Origin: Bipolaris cookei
Lineage: Eukaryota; Ascomycota; Dothideomycetes; Pleosporales; Pleosporaceae
Direction: 5' to 3'
DNA: 64,000 nt
NCBI GenBank assembly: GCA_002286855.1
Contig: NRSV01000003.1
Coordinates: 738,831 to 802,830, forward strand
Shown: positions 36,344 through 49,428 of the stretch, piece by piece
Layout: each line of letters opens with the position of its first letter
Numbering within the stretch: the stretch's first letter is position 1
Position numbers and translations under genes: made by a program
Notes under the pieces: model-generated
What the model saw: only the letters and a program-made list of their open reading frames with translations
Told to the model about the DNA's origin: nothing
Database searches by the model: none

Positions 36344-38668
36344 TATGGCGTGAGTGAGTGAGCGAGCGTGTGCGATAAGCGATAGTGGACGGTGAAGCTA
36401 TCTGATTATTCAGATATCCGTGGCAGACCAGAGACCAGTGATGTAGGAGAGACAGGAGGCGGTATGAATGATATTCGTTATGCTGGATGAAACGAGTGTC
36501 GTAACCACGAATTGGCCGATATCCAGGTGGCGGATGGAATTCCAAAAAGAGTTGCTGGCTGCGAGGACACGACGGGTGGTGGAAAACAAAGGAATCCTCC
36601 ACTCCTGTTTGCAGGGCCTATTGTCAGTAGAGGCAGGGCGTGCAAAGGCGGCGAGCAAAAAGACGACTGGGAACCGCAGCTGGTGTCGTGTCGTGAGGCA
36701 GGAGAAAAGGGAGATGGAGATTCAAGGGGAAGTCGAATGGCTCCTGGCCCAGACTGGGAGGGGGGAGGCGCCCGGGATAAGGGCGATGGGCCAGGAACGC
36801 GTGCGTCGCAAAAGCTTGGCGGCTTTCAACGGGCAGGAACAAGTGACGCAAAAGACAGAAAGCCAGGCGCTAAATCGAAGATGCAGATGGGCAGTCAGCA
36901 GCAGTGGCCGTGTGGGATAAAGCAAAAGTGCGTCGTAAACGGGATGGGAATCAATGGATGAGGGGCGGGTGCAGAGAAAGGCAGAGCGGCGGGCGCCGTG
37001 GGCAAATGGTGGCAAGATGGTTGGGAGAGCTCGGGCTTCAAGTGTTCCTGAATTTGGTACCCACTCCGGCTCCACCTGGAGACAGAGGAGACGACGACGC
37101 CGGCGCAGGCATAGAGACAGCCAGACAGGGCGCTTGCATGCGGCGAACATCAGAGACATGACATTGGCCGGCACGTTTCAACACAAGTCGTGAGCAGCCC
37201 TGTCCTGGCGCCCCGTGGTGGAGCCGGGGCAGTGCCTTTCTGTCTAATTGCGATTTCATGCTTCGCTATCCTTTTCTGTCTCTCGCGACAACGACGACGA
37301 CGGCAACGACAGACTCGGCTGCAACCGTCGCCGCCATGACAGTGTTGACGGCCTTGCAATCGCCTGCACTACTTTTTCTTTTCACGGCCGTTCTGCAGCC
37401 CCGCCCATGGGCGTAGCCTGCTGTTTCTACAGAAACGTTGCTGCACGTAGTACGCTGGCTAGGCAAATGTCAAGGACATGTGGGCGCACAGGAAGAGCGC
37501 CATGCCATCTTTGCTTTACCCTCTTCAATAGCCTGGGGATCATCGCCAAACCCATTACGCGTCGCACCACATATAATCAGCGAGCTCCCAGCCCCAGGAG
37601 CGACGGCCTCTAGAGTATGTAAACCACTGGCACGCTACCGCAGATGTGCAGTCCAAGTCTAGGTGTAATGCCTTCAACCCTTTGTGGCCGGCGTCGGTTG
37701 AGGCTGGCTGGCTGCATGTCAGTGTCCATGCCCACCCCCTCTCTTATCGCGCGTTGGTGCTTCACCACCGTATCGTTGCCGCAAATAGCGCGGCGATCTA
37801 GCTCGTCTTTTTATGATCCTCCCTCGTCCTGCTCGCCTCCCCGACGCAGCTCTGTTACGGCTCTTTGACCAGCTAGTAGTCCTGCCCATGACATGGACGC
37901 TACTTGGACCAAACAACTGACATGCCGAAACGAGACGTGCTCTTTGCACATATCGTCATTATCACCCATTATTGTCCTCCTTTTTACTTAGACCTGTCTG
38001 TCCGTCTGTCTGTCCGTCTATCTGTCTGTCTGTCTGTCTGTCTGTCTGTGTGCCTGTCTGTCTGTGTGCCTGTCTGTCTGTGTGCCTGTCCGTCTATCTG
38101 TGTGTCCGTCTGCGGGCTTGTCGTCGAGGCGCGCGAGGCTGAGCTAGGATGTATCCGAAATGAAAGCTCGTAAACGCGCAGCACCACCCACGCGCTTCTG
38201 GACTCTGCCGACGCTGCCACCTCCGCCCGTGGCTTACCCGTGATTGGCGCAATACCGTCACCTCAGCCGGCCAATCAATGTGCCCATGTCGCATCCCCAG
38301 TACCGCAAGGCTGAGCCTGCCCATGCCCTCGTATCTGGGTCAGCTTTTAATCACTGACCACGGTACTGTCGACCAAGTCCCGTTCCCAAGACCTGTCAAC
38401 AACAGCCAACCTCTCTCCAAACCTGGGCTGCTCCGCTTCACAAACGTCATGTGCACATTTTTTTTTCAATAAAACACCATCTTGATCGTCGCCTCTTTGA
38501 ACGGTATGCTCCACTACCTGGCATCCCCACAGCTGCATATCCACCTCGCCATCCCAGCCACTACGACGTTTCAATCGGCTTTATTCGCGCAATGACCCTC
38601 GCGCCTTTACCGGCTTGCCCATCACGTTCGCTTTGTGCTAAGTACATGCCCGGTCCCGACGGCCCCTA
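36344..38668. other. Intergenic region with TGTC tetranucleotide array
   Basis: About 2.3 kb between the KRE6 start and the next minus-strand gene's end. A TGTC/TGTCCGTC-type repeat occupies about 37990-38110. GC-rich overlapping frames on both strands show no family features. Confidence 0.5.
37990..38110. repeat. Imperfect (TGTC)n tetranucleotide array
   Basis: Around 120 bases made of TGTC units with single-base variants (TGTCCGTC, TGTGTGCC). The frame stays open on both strands, producing repetitive shadow ORFs. Confidence 0.85.
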
Positions 38669-39190
38669 CTACGACTCTATAGCCAGTGCTTTAAGCCCTA
38701 CAACCCTGCCCTCTTTCTCGTCCACCCCTACAACGTAGTACTCTGCCCTTGTGCCTTCCAGCTCAACACGGAATACCTTGACTGTACCGTTGCTCGCCAG
38801 CTTCACCACATCAATCACGCCCTTGTACTGTGACTCAAACCCAGTGCCCTTGACTTCCTCCACTTTGTTGCCTCCAAGGAGCTTCGCGAGATCCTCTATG
38901 CACAGCGTTAGCAAGTCCATCTGCTCCTCATGCATGAAAATTAGACGAGCAAAAAAAGGGTTACCCTTACCACTAGACACGCTGCTGCCCTCAAACTCGA
39001 GTGCCACAGGCTCAAACGGCTCGTCAGATTCACTGACATAGTACTCTTTCACTTCCTTGAGCCTGTTTGGCACTGCCGTGTTGATGCTCTTTGTCCCATA
39101 GCTCTTCTGTGATGCTTCTTTTACTTCCCCTGACCCCGTGTCTTGGTTCGCTTTATCGAGAAACGCCGCGTAGTCGACGTCCGAAGACAT
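38669..39190 (-). CDS. NuiA-like (nuclease A inhibitor-like) conserved protein
   Basis: Single-exon minus-strand frame of 173 residues starting at the ATG whose complement is 39188-39190. The segment YVSESDEPFEPV (residues 51-62) resembles the start of the cyanobacterial nuclease A inhibitor fold, where a SESDYPFE-like motif is typical. The end, AEYYVVGVDEKEGRVVGLKALAIES, is a compact beta-rich tail. I infer a NuiA-like fold; whether it binds a nuclease is unknown. It lies between the KRE6 and CYC8 genes, all on the minus strand but with long spacers. No signal peptide or membrane span is visible. Confidence 0.72.
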   Translation of the reverse strand: MSSDVDYAAFLDKANQDTGSGEVKEASQKSYGTKSINTAVPNRLKEVKEYYVSESDEPFEPVALEFEGSSVSSGKGNPFFARLIFMHEEQMDLLTLCIEDLAKLLGGNKVEEVKGTGFESQYKGVIDVVKLASNGTVKVFRVELEGTRAEYYVVGVDEKEGRVVGLKALAIES

Positions 39191-39921
39191 GGTTTGTATG
39201 TGCGTCTGACCGATGACCCCGCACAATCCTGAGGGCGAGAATGTCGTCTTTGGCTGCTGAAAAAGCTGATCGAGTAGCCGTGGGTGAAATCGCTCCTTCC
39301 TTGATCTTGTACTGCCCAAGTTACAATCAATCTTCTGCGCAGTTTCGCGATGCAAGGTCGTGCGACAAGAACAGTGGTGAAATACTCGTAATGTGTTCAA
39401 CAAACGCTGTCCCAGCTTGCCCATGATGCTAGAGCCATGGTCTAGCCGTGCGATGACGCAAATGCCCATAGCGCGTGGCCTTCCAAAGCCGGCCAAGCGC
39501 AACCCCACTCTCACCCTCCATGTACCTACTATACACACTACACACTACACGCGAACTGATACTTTTACTCTAATCATGCGAGCACACTAAGAATTCCATA
39601 CTGACTGCTATAACATTCTTGACTAATTAGAAAATACATACAACACCCGCAGAAGCGGTTACACTATAATGCGCAGGGTATCATCGCCGTGCGGGAGAGC
39701 GTTATCACGTCCCCCACATTCTACCTTGACCTCAATCCAACTACAAATCCACAGCCGGACCCTTCGTCAAAAAACTCCAACCCAGAAGAAAGAAAACCGA
39801 AGTCATCTAAGCAAATCTCACAAAACGAACAATGTGTGCGTATGTATGTGTGTGTGTGTGCAAAAAAAAGACATGATAGGAATGCTCGACGTGGCCTAGG
39901 CCCTACCCTCTGCTATCATAC
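39191..39921. other. Spacer between CYC8 and NuiA-like gene
   Basis: About 730 bases holding the CYC8 3' UTR and the NuiA-like promoter. A short TG dinucleotide run lies near 39845-39861. No gene recognised. Confidence 0.5.
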
Positions 39922-42853
39922 TTATGGCTTTTGCTCAGCGGCAAGAGCATGGGTCACGCCATTGGTAGGCGCAGTGCGTGGGCTGCTCCGCTCAGATTTC
40001 GCCGCATTTGGCTTCGAGTCATCACCTTCATCATCGTAGTTCTCATCCACATCCATGTGGCGAGCAGCCGGTTCGTGGTGCTCAGGACGCTCTGGCTTCG
40101 ATGTCTCAGACATGCGAGAAAGTGGTCGCGCAGTAGCCATCGGGGGGAGCGAAGGTGGGTGGTGAGCAGCCTCAGATGGATGATAGCCATCATTGAACCG
40201 TCTGGGGTCAGGGCCATCCTGTGGGCTCTGGCGTGGCACTTGAGGCGACGACATGCGATGTGGGGGTGTAGGCCGACGGCTGTGAGGCTCTTCAATCTTT
40301 TGGCGCTTTTCATCATTCGTAGGTGGTTTGGCGCTAATATGATCATTCTCCTCCCATTCGCGATGTCTCTTTGGCGGTGCAGTTGGAGGGCGCTCATCGC
40401 GATCGCGGGCAGCTTGCTCAGCAGCAGCTTGAGCCGATGCTGGTGGAGGTGCACCACTAGCGATACCGCCGCCAGTAGAAGGATCAGGGTGGTGCTGATA
40501 AGGGCCCTGGTAACCGTTACGTGGGGATGCTGTTCGATTCTCCACGATAGGGCGCACTTCGGGGGCAGGGCTGCTAGGACGGGCACTGTATGGAGGAACA
40601 GCACCTTGTGTGGACCCTTGGCTTGGCGGACCACCAAGACCAGTAGGTGGTGGAGGAGGTGGGGGAGGCACAGTGGCAGTGTGAGGCCCGTAGTTGGGAT
40701 TCGAGATACGGGTAGGCTGGGGTGGTGGTTGTTGTGGCTGCTGGTGCACAGGCGGCTGTGGTTGCGCATGAGCCGCTTGAGGCGTGAGCTGCGGTGGTTG
40801 AGGGTGGTAGGGACTAGGAGCAACATGGTGTGTCTTTGGAGATGGAGACATGCCACGACGCATCGGTCCTGGGACAGGAGGTGGAGGGCCGGCAGGGCCC
40901 TGAGGACCAGGACCGCTGGTGGGAGGGCGCGGAGGCTCCGCGTAGGGCCTAGGCGCTTCCTGTCTCGGGCTAGCAGGCCTCTGAGGAGCATGCTGAGTAG
41001 GAGGACGAATGCCCTCGCGCTGCTCATATGGATTCAATTGCTGAGGTGGTAGGCCCGGATCGCGAATCTGAGCAAGAGGGCGGTCCCAGCCAGCCGCCAG
41101 AGCAGGAGGAGCAGGACCTTGAGGAGGCTGCTGTGGTTGAGGAGCACCCCATTGTGGAGCAGCTGGACCATGAACTGAGGCAGGCTGATAAGCCTGGGGA
41201 TGTACATCCTGAGGTATAGGAGCATTGCCTTGATTTGGGGCTCCGGCAGATGTCTGTCCATTCTGTAGGAGCTGAAGGCGAGCCTTGATGTGTACGTTGG
41301 ATGGATCAAGATCGGCCGCGCGCTGGTATGCGTCGAGAGCATCGGCTGTCTGGTTGTTGCAAGACTCATACTGTGGCATTGTTAACGATGCGTTTTGAGC
41401 ACAGGAGCAATGGGCCACTTACCAGTGTTCCCAGGTCGTACCAGACTTCCGAAATGTTGGGATTCAATCGGATTGCGCGAGAATAGGCATCGAGCGCATC
41501 GCGGTACTGGTTGATCTGGTAGTACAGTACACCAATGCTGCACCAGAAAGTTGGGTTTCTGCCGTCACGGTAGACAGCTTGCTGATAAGCCTCGTACGCC
41601 TTGGGGTACTTTTGTTGAGACATGTAACAACGACCGAGCAAGTACCAACTCTGTGCATCCGTTTGATCTAGAGCAAGAAATTAGCGGCTAGTGCATGATC
41701 AAGCTTGGTTACAAGACTTACCAGAAGCGACCGACTTCTCAAGGTATTCAATGGCCTGTTCCTGGCTCGCGTAGTTTGTGCTCTGTTGGTGATGAAGCCA
41801 TCCCAGCTGTTGAAGCACTTTTGCGTGGTTGGGATCGCGCTCGAGGACCCGGCGGTAAGCGCCCTTTGCAGCTTCGAACTAGTTCATGTGTTAGCTGTTG
41901 AAAGCCTTTAGACTTTGACAATACAAACCTCTTTCTGTTGTTCATAGACGTGCCCAATCTGGAACCAAATGTCCTCTTCAGTGAGTGGACGAGGAGGGTT
42001 GGTAACGATATATTTGAAGCACTATGAAAAATTAGAGTGTTTTCGCGCGTTGCAAGTTGCGATGATACTTACGTCCAAGCTCTGGTTGAACTTTTGCTGT
42101 TGCTTGTAAATTATACCCAGACGAAAGTAGATCTCGTTTGCCTTCTCAAAGGTAGGCTCCATACGCATAACCTGCGAGAACGCTTCCTCGGCATGCTCCA
42201 AAGATCCGTAGCGGTCATAGAGGATGCCAATGCCATACCATAGTTTAGGCTCCTGATAGGCGTTAGTTGGCTGCATTGTCTGTAAGTCAGAGGAAACATA
42301 CCTTGGGATCAGAGAGGTGGTACAAGGCTTGTTGATAGGCTGAGTAGGCCTGCTGCAGGTCATCCATCATCAGGTAGCAGTGGCCTGGTAAAGTTAGCAA
42401 TGGTTTTAGAAAGCCGCGAGATGATATCTTACCGAGACTGCCCCAGACGTCACCGTTTGTAGGGTCAACTTTCAGAATGGTGCGCAGGTACTCTACAGCG
42501 GCTGGAAAAGCATCCTTGGTGCGCAGGATGCAGGCAATGCCTTGCATAGCCGGTACAGACCATTGGTTGAACTTCAAGGCCTGTTCGTAACATTGCATGG
42601 CGCCGTCGTAGTCCTGCATTTGCTCGGATAGAGAGCCTGTTGCGTGTCAACGAAAGTCTAGAGCGCACGCGACGAGACATTGCTTACCCATCTGTGTCCA
42701 GACGGCCTCGGTCAATTGACCCAAGTACTGCGATGGGGTCTTTGGCTGGTTCGCGTGGGGTGGGTGTCCATTCACCTGCGCGTGCGCAGGATGCTGGGCT
42801 ACATGGTGTGCTGGTATGCCTGTAGTGGGCGAAGGCTGCTGGTGCTGCGCCAT
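39922..42853 (-). CDS. SSN6: General transcriptional corepressor CYC8/SSN6 (TPR)
   Basis: Eight minus-strand exons, 42688-42853, 42433-42636, 42302-42384, 42073-42252, 41929-42021, 41722-41878, 41423-41667 and 39922-41370, give 858 residues. After a His/Pro-rich start, about ten tetratricopeptide repeats run from residue ~45 to ~405; NDVWGSL-like and EPKLWYGIGILYDRYGSLE-type repeat cores are clear. The rest is Pro/Gln-rich and disordered, with basic motifs near 710 and an acidic MDVDENYDDEGDD stretch. Cyc8 binds Tup1 (RcoA in fungi) and is brought to promoters by DNA-binding repressors, so it probably takes part in carbon and stress repression. Every exon join keeps frame and rebuilds TPR helices. 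Confidence 0.95.
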
Positions 42854-43337
42854 GATGGCTTGCTGCGACTGAGCTGCCTAGAATGCGACGATTGCGCTAC
42901 CTGGGCCGCGACGGTGGCAGGGCGGTTGATGATGAGCAAGTGTCGTCAAGAGCGGCTATGAATGGCGCCAGGGTGGCTGTCTGGGTCAGTTGTGAGATGG
43001 GGAATGATGGTTGTGATGATGGATGCTCACTGGTGGGTGCTGTGCGCGCGTCTTGCAAAGCGTGCCGGCGGGTGCGAGTCGAGGCGTGGAGAGGCTGGCG
43101 CGGAGAACGACAGCAGCGCGCAGAGGAACACGGATGATGTAGACCCCGACCTGGATCAGGCAAGTGATATACGATGCACCAGAGCTGGCGTGATGGCGCA
43201 GTGAGGGCTTCGGGCAAGAGTGAGAGGGAGAGGCAAAGGGCTGGAGTAGGATGCAGCCTCGTGGAGGAGAAGCAAGTGAGGAAGCAGCAGACGAGCGAAG
43301 AAGGAAGGGGCAGGGCGGTCCAACGCTCTTTCTCTGT

Positions 43338-43349
43338 GGGTTAGGGTTA
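43338..43349 (+). promoter_or_regulatory. Telobox-like GGGTTAGGGTTA in the CYC8 upstream region
   Basis: Two tandem telomere-type units lie about 485 bases upstream of the CYC8 start codon. Such motifs bind Myb/Tbf1-type factors in other fungi. No longer telomere array is present, so this is not a chromosome end. Confidence 0.3.
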
Positions 43350-46300
43350 CTGGATGCGCCCAGGATGGGTGGGCTTTCATCTGTGCGGGACCATGGGCGA
43401 CGATATCCTGGCAAGCGCGCTAGTGCAAGCCACACCGGGGTCCGCTATTTCTCTGAGCGACCCGTTGCCAGCAAATTGCGTGCCCAGCATCATCACCACC
43501 GACGCGCTGCCTATGCGCCCGCACCCTGTTCCTGCGCCTGTGAGACGACCGGTTTGGGGCCGCTCTTGAGCAGAAAAATAAATCCTCCCCCAAGGTCCAC
43601 GACACAGACATGTCCGCTGCAGCGCGCTCGACAGACGGCAACAGAGCCATCATGGGCCCCGTGTTTGTCCTGCTCCCATGTCGTGCTGTCACAGTCAGGA
43701 AACGAGGTCGTGGTCGATCCGGTAGCGTTCGTGCCAGGTTCAGCAGGCTCCGCTAAGTACTCGGTTGTGATGGATACGCTACCACATGGCGCTATATGCG
43801 CCTCATACATATAGTGAACAGATAAATCTTATTTGGCCGGTGTTCCAGCAGCTATACACCATCGGGACCAAGGCGCCACCAGGTGCTGTCATTACTCGGG
43901 CTCGTGCCTGGTGTCTGGCAGCTTGGATCGCGCAGCAGCGGCGTTGTTACACCACTTTTCCAAACTTCGGCAGCATGCCTAGCCTTCAGGGCTGGGTACA
44001 GGAGGAGCGCACATTGCCGTCATACTGCCCTCTTGTTCTAGTACAAAATAAAATCCCTCCTTTGACGAAATGCTCCGCCTCTGGAATGTGGGTTGGCCAA
44101 ATGCATAAAAATCAAAGCTACGATCATCTTGTCCCGGGCGAGGGCGATGGTTGTGGGCCGTGGGTCAGGACGCCTATCGCGCGCTGCTGAGAGGTGTCGC
44201 AACAATGCCATGCTGGACTGCTGCGAACTGCAAGCAATGCCCGAGCGGCCAACTTGTCCAGTTTGCAGGACATACATATCTGGCCATGGGGCGTCGCGCC
44301 GACTTGTATGCAGACGAGCACCTGGAGAGGGGCGCGGGGCGAGGGGCGTTTCGCATGTGCCATACAGAGCTGCGGCAATGGCAGCAGGCGCGACTGCGAC
44401 GGTGCGGAAACACAGCTTGTATGCGCTGCAGCTAGACCACGGCGTGTGACGGTGCTGACAGTTGTCGTCGAAAGGCTGGGCTCAGGGTGCCGGCACCGCG
44501 CAGACTCCCTGGTACACAGACTACAGTCGCACGGTGGCACACGAGGGGCAGGGTGTCATGATTAACGACGGATCAGCGCCGCCAAAGCGGCAGACACACC
44601 TCCACACCTGAAGCTTCCGGTCGTCTGCTTAGCGCGCCTTGGCACGTCGCTGACGCAAATTGTCCTCCGCTCCCGCGTCCTCGGCAGAAAGCTCGTGTCA
44701 CCCAATGCATCCCTGCCGCGGCCTGCAATCTGACAAGAGCCGATCATTTGCTGCCGCCTGAGCTTGTAGCCGGGATCTCGCGTCGCCGCCTCAGCCTGCA
44801 GGACCAGGCCTTTGGGGTCTGCTGCTGCCGCGCCCTCGAGCCATGATTGCACCGAGGAAGCATGCTTGGCTGTCTGCAGCCTACAGCCTGCAGCCCTCCC
44901 CCTCCTCTCCAGAGGCGCAGTGTGCAAGGCGAGGGAGGTGTACGTATTTGCATACATGTCTCCATATATATATGTATGTATCGACTTGGATAAACACATA
45001 CGATGTACTATGTATGAACAGGTCTGGCGCGCCGCACTGGTGGGCGCTGCGGTGGCACGGAGAGGCGTGACCAGAAAGGACATCGGCCCGCGAAAACGCC
45101 ACTCAGTACGTCTGGGCTTGGGGTGAGAGAACCGCAGCCACGTGAAACTTACCTAAGCGGTGTGGGCCCAGGGGCGAAGCCGTGCCGGTTAGCGAGCCGC
45201 CCCCCATTATGTGAGCCACGAATGCGGAAGGTCCAGTGACTTTGGGGCACGTCCGATGCCATACTTTGGCTCTGAAACAATCTCGACCTACCAAGGATGC
45301 TCCCGTTGCGGCCACAGCGGCCAATGGCTGGCGTATTTTACAGTCCCTAGGTGCATTCCATACGAGCAGGCACTATAGGTGTAAGGCGGATGCGAAACAC
45401 GCTTATGGTTTGTTTCATGCCTGCACCTCCTCTCCACCACACATGTCGTAGGTTAAGGCCACGACGCCGAAAATGATCGGACAAGCAACCACACAGGTTT
45501 TGCATTTTAGGCTCTGGCTGCTGGTGCTTGAGTGGATGCAGGTTGGCTTGCGAGCGTACTGCTTCTCTACACAAGTACACACTACATATACACATGTCGT
45601 TCCCAACAGCCTGGCACTCTGCACATGACTCTGATAGCGCCTCGGCCGCTCTAGTAATGGCAATCCCCTCTAGAGTGTCGATGTGCCGATATACCGACGT
45701 CTGTCTGTACTTAGTGATATGGTAGACATAGGTTGGGTGCAGCCAGATGCCAAGATGCAGAAATATACTCTGACCATAATACGGATAAATGTTCGTCTTA
45801 TGTCATCTTCCTCGCGAGCAGGCTGGATTTACACTTGTAGGAGCAAAGGCAAAACCTAGCCAATCGCAGTGGGCCTGGCATCAGCCATTGACATGACATG
45901 CGTGTGAAACTCTGCCGGCTCGACTCTCTACTTACAAGGCAACCATGAAGCTCAAAAGCGAGTTGCCATTGCTCACATCACCAACCAAACGTACTGGGCG
46001 CAGAGCCACAGTGGTCGCGTTGGTCGGAGGCCATGCACTGTGCTTATCACGACTGTTGTTGACGCCCATGACGCGTCCAAGTCTTTCTCCCTGCTGCCGT
46101 GGTGCCTTGTAAGGCCTTCCCAGTCGTAGTATCGTCTGCATCGACCGATTGTTAACAGACGAACTCTACCTCCTCAACGTGTCTACACAGTACATGTGTA
46201 CGTTAATAATTACTAGATAGGCAGGGAGATGGAAATGCTTTCCTAGCGGCTTCGACATATGTAGTATGTGCATAAGCACTACATTTATACAGAGGTGGAA

Positions 46301-49185
46301 ACATCAAGAGTTCGACCGCACCAATCGTACTCGAGCTCGTCGTGTTGTTGCGATCGTCCGGTCCCGTTCTGAACAAGGCGCGTGCCGGGTGTTTTTCTTT
46401 TTGACATGCCAAACTAACCATCGGTGAACAAGAACCGATGCATCGATGACGAGGCTCTCGGATCTACACTGCACTGGCCTACTCGCATCGTGGCCCAAGT
46501 AGCCCTTGTCGTCAATGGCATGGTCAGCATAGTATACATGGCGCAGGTGAGTGGCTGAGGCGGGAGGGCAGTTGAGGCGTCGTTCTTGAAGCGGCAATAG
46601 CTGCGTGGGCTTTGTGGAAGGAGCGAGCCTCGTCTTGGCGGCGCCCCAGCAGGCGGCTGCCGGTGCGGAGATTTTGCTGCGTTCATCCTGGCGCCATGCT
46701 TTTATCCCAGCCATGTCACTGTGTCGAGCCTGAGGGCTGCCTGACGAGCCTGGCCCCAGCTTGCTTCTGCTGCTTGTTGTGCTGTGCTAGCCCATTGGTC
46801 CGACCCCAACCCACCACAAGCAAACATAGCCGCACAACAAGCCGCCAACACGGAAACCCGCTATCAATAACTCGGATGGATGCGATACCGCAACCACACG
46901 GCTGCATACTGGCGCCCAGATGCCTACCATGTCTGGCGTATTTAGCCAATTCTCCTTTTCCTCCTCAGCGGGATTCCGTAGACCTCCCCTCCCCCTACCC
47001 CTTCCCCCCTTTACTGCCATCCTTGCTATCGCCCCTCACACAGTGTGGGATACCGAACCGTCATACAACGCTTGACTGCTTGTAGCCATGCGTCAGTGCA
47101 AGCTCGACACCCAATCTAGACCGTATTACCATAAGCGGTGCGGGAGCAACAGTCGTCCCATGCAGATCCAAATACATTGACAACGGTTCCGCCTGGCACC
47201 CCCGGGACCCGGTAACTTTGTTCCATCTGGCTGCTTACTCTACTAGTACTACTGCCTACACGCGAGCATGTAAGTATGTACCAAGTACATACTTAAGTAT
47301 GTCCTCCCCCTCTGCAACACTTTCCGGGAGAGGATGCAGGCGGCTAATGCGGGCGATTGACAGACCCCGCGTGGGCGAGACATGCAAGTGGTTGGAAAGC
47401 GCCGTTGTCTGACAGGTAGCGCATGACGATGCAATGGAGAGGCAAGAGGAAGACGACTCGTTTGCTGGTCCACAATTTGCTGCATTCACCGCTGGCCCAG
47501 CAAGGGACAAGCATTTTCTCTGCCCACTTATCGTCCCACCCTGCGTCCGTCATTGTCCAAGCAACCGGACAATGACTTGCCACACGTACACGGTCGAATA
47601 AACGGGAAGGCGCATCATGCAGTGAGTGTCCCCGCTTTCTCGCTTCGCACGCGATGCCGTGGTCGACAATAGCAAATTCTATCATTATCGCCATCATCGC
47701 CCACTGCCCATGGCCCACCACCCCTCCCAGCTCCCACACCACGCCTGTCCTGCAGCATGTGCACTGAAGCCGATGACTTGGGGGCTGTTGTGGGCGCAGC
47801 CACAGCCAGGGCCGGCAAGATCTCGGAGCAACCCTGCGACCACAGGTGGGACCACACGCTCGTCCCGGTGACATTGCCCGGGGTCGAAAATGGGTTGCAT
47901 TAGCAACCATGCGGGCTATAGGCTGACTGGGTCAAGAAAAGAAAGCAAAATCCCAAGCGCCCAGCTTCGGTGGCTGATCCGGCACTTTCGCTACCACCTT
48001 GTTGTTGCGTGTAGTGCGAAGGTAGTATGTCGGCGTATACCCGCTTGGTTTCCGATCCGATGGCAAAGGCTTTGGGACAATAACGTCATGATGCGCTGCA
48101 ATGTGTACACCATCGCGGGATATTTCTCTGTCTGCTCAAAACCTGCTGATGTGTCTATTTTGTTTCTACTACATGGGTTGTACAAGATGTTTCCAAAAGA
48201 TTTGCAATGTGCAATAATAGAAATAACGGCTCTGATCCATGCTGGCGCGTGGCCCAAAGCCGCTCTATAGCCCAACAAAGTCAATCTTTGGTTGAACCCA
48301 CCAACCGCCACAATCAATTCAATCATATCTGGCGGACATGGACCAATGGGGGCCTCGAATCCTTTGAATGTAAGTACAAGTCCGCTTCAAAGCTGAATCG
48401 AAACCTTATATTCTGGAACCCATTTAAACATGTTGCACCTCGTTCATGCCCCTAGCCCCATAGCAACCAAACTAAGCTTTATGTCAAAAGGCAGTGGCAT
48501 TCAAAGCCTGTACATACCGGGCTAGTCAATGGCTGTGTAGGAAGAAAAATGTGGAAAGAATTCCGGGGTAAGCCCTAGTCGACTGACAGGTGACGACGGA
48601 ACAGGGTAGAACAAGTAGGAGTAGTAAGGGTTCCTCGCCAACCTAACGACTCGAGACATACCGCGCTAGCTATCCGTTCGTGCCGCACGGTATCTTCGTA
48701 TCTCCTTCCCCCCTTCCCCTTTAGCAGTAGCAGACCGTTGAGATGAGATGAGATTCAAGCAAACTCGTCTCTCCCCATGTTTAGTGCTGACATGTCCCAT
48801 GCCTGATCCCCGAAATCTTAAAGTTTTACTTTCCTTCAATACGTGTATTTCCATCCCTTTCCAGTAAAATATCTGTCGTTTTGCTTATCTTTGAGTAATT
48901 TTTTAATATACATGGCGAAAAGTTAACAAGGTCTTTACGTACGTAACCTTAGCAGCTTGGATCTATTTGTATGGTTCGGTTTACCAAACTCCTCCCCCCT
49001 CCCCTCCCCCCAGTTCCTACAACTCGCAAGTTCAAGCCCAAACCCCATACCCTGTACTTACACAAGTACATAATATGCAAGTGCATTACGGATGACACCT
49101 GAACCCAAGGCCGGTTTGTCCCAACTGCATAATAGAACGTGACGACCAACCTCGTATCTGCCGGTTATTGCGCGCGCACACACAC

Positions 49186-49221
49186 ATACATACATACATA
49201 CATACATACATACATACATAC
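49186..49221. repeat. (CATA)n tetranucleotide microsatellite
   Basis: About nine uninterrupted CATA units directly after a short CA run. Confidence 0.9.
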
Positions 49222-49405
49222 ATGCATTACGTCTGTCCTGTCCAGGGCTTCTCAAACGCTTACCGTATCTGTTTCAATGCAGTCTCTACTTTTCAAGCCT
49301 TCGGCTCGATGATCAAACAAGGTGGGGAGGGGAGGGTCCGACTCGATGCCCTTCCAACATGAGTCGCAAAGTCGATCGTATGTCGAGCATCACCTCGTCC
49401 TTGGC

Positions 49406-49428
49406 ACACACGCACACACACACACACC
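49406..49428. repeat. (CA)n dinucleotide microsatellite
   Basis: A CA run interrupted once by a CG near its start. Confidence 0.85.

Noticed and set aside
37990..38173. Repetitive Cys/Val/Leu or Thr/Asp/Arg frames over the TGTC array
   Set aside because: They are translations of a tetranucleotide microsatellite.
39931..41052. A 373-codon plus-strand frame opposite the CYC8 C-terminal exon
   Set aside because: It mirrors the Pro/Gln-rich repetitive coding strand, is rich in Arg/Trp, and CYC8 is certain on the other strand. Shadow ORF.
43251..43814. 187-codon plus-strand frame upstream of CYC8
   Set aside because: Low-complexity, Arg/Pro/Cys-rich, no domain, overlaps equally long frames on the other strand.
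48340..48380. TCGAATCC resembling a tRNA B box
   Set aside because: No A box, acceptor stem or anticodon arm can be drawn around it; the similar hit near 19502 fails as well.
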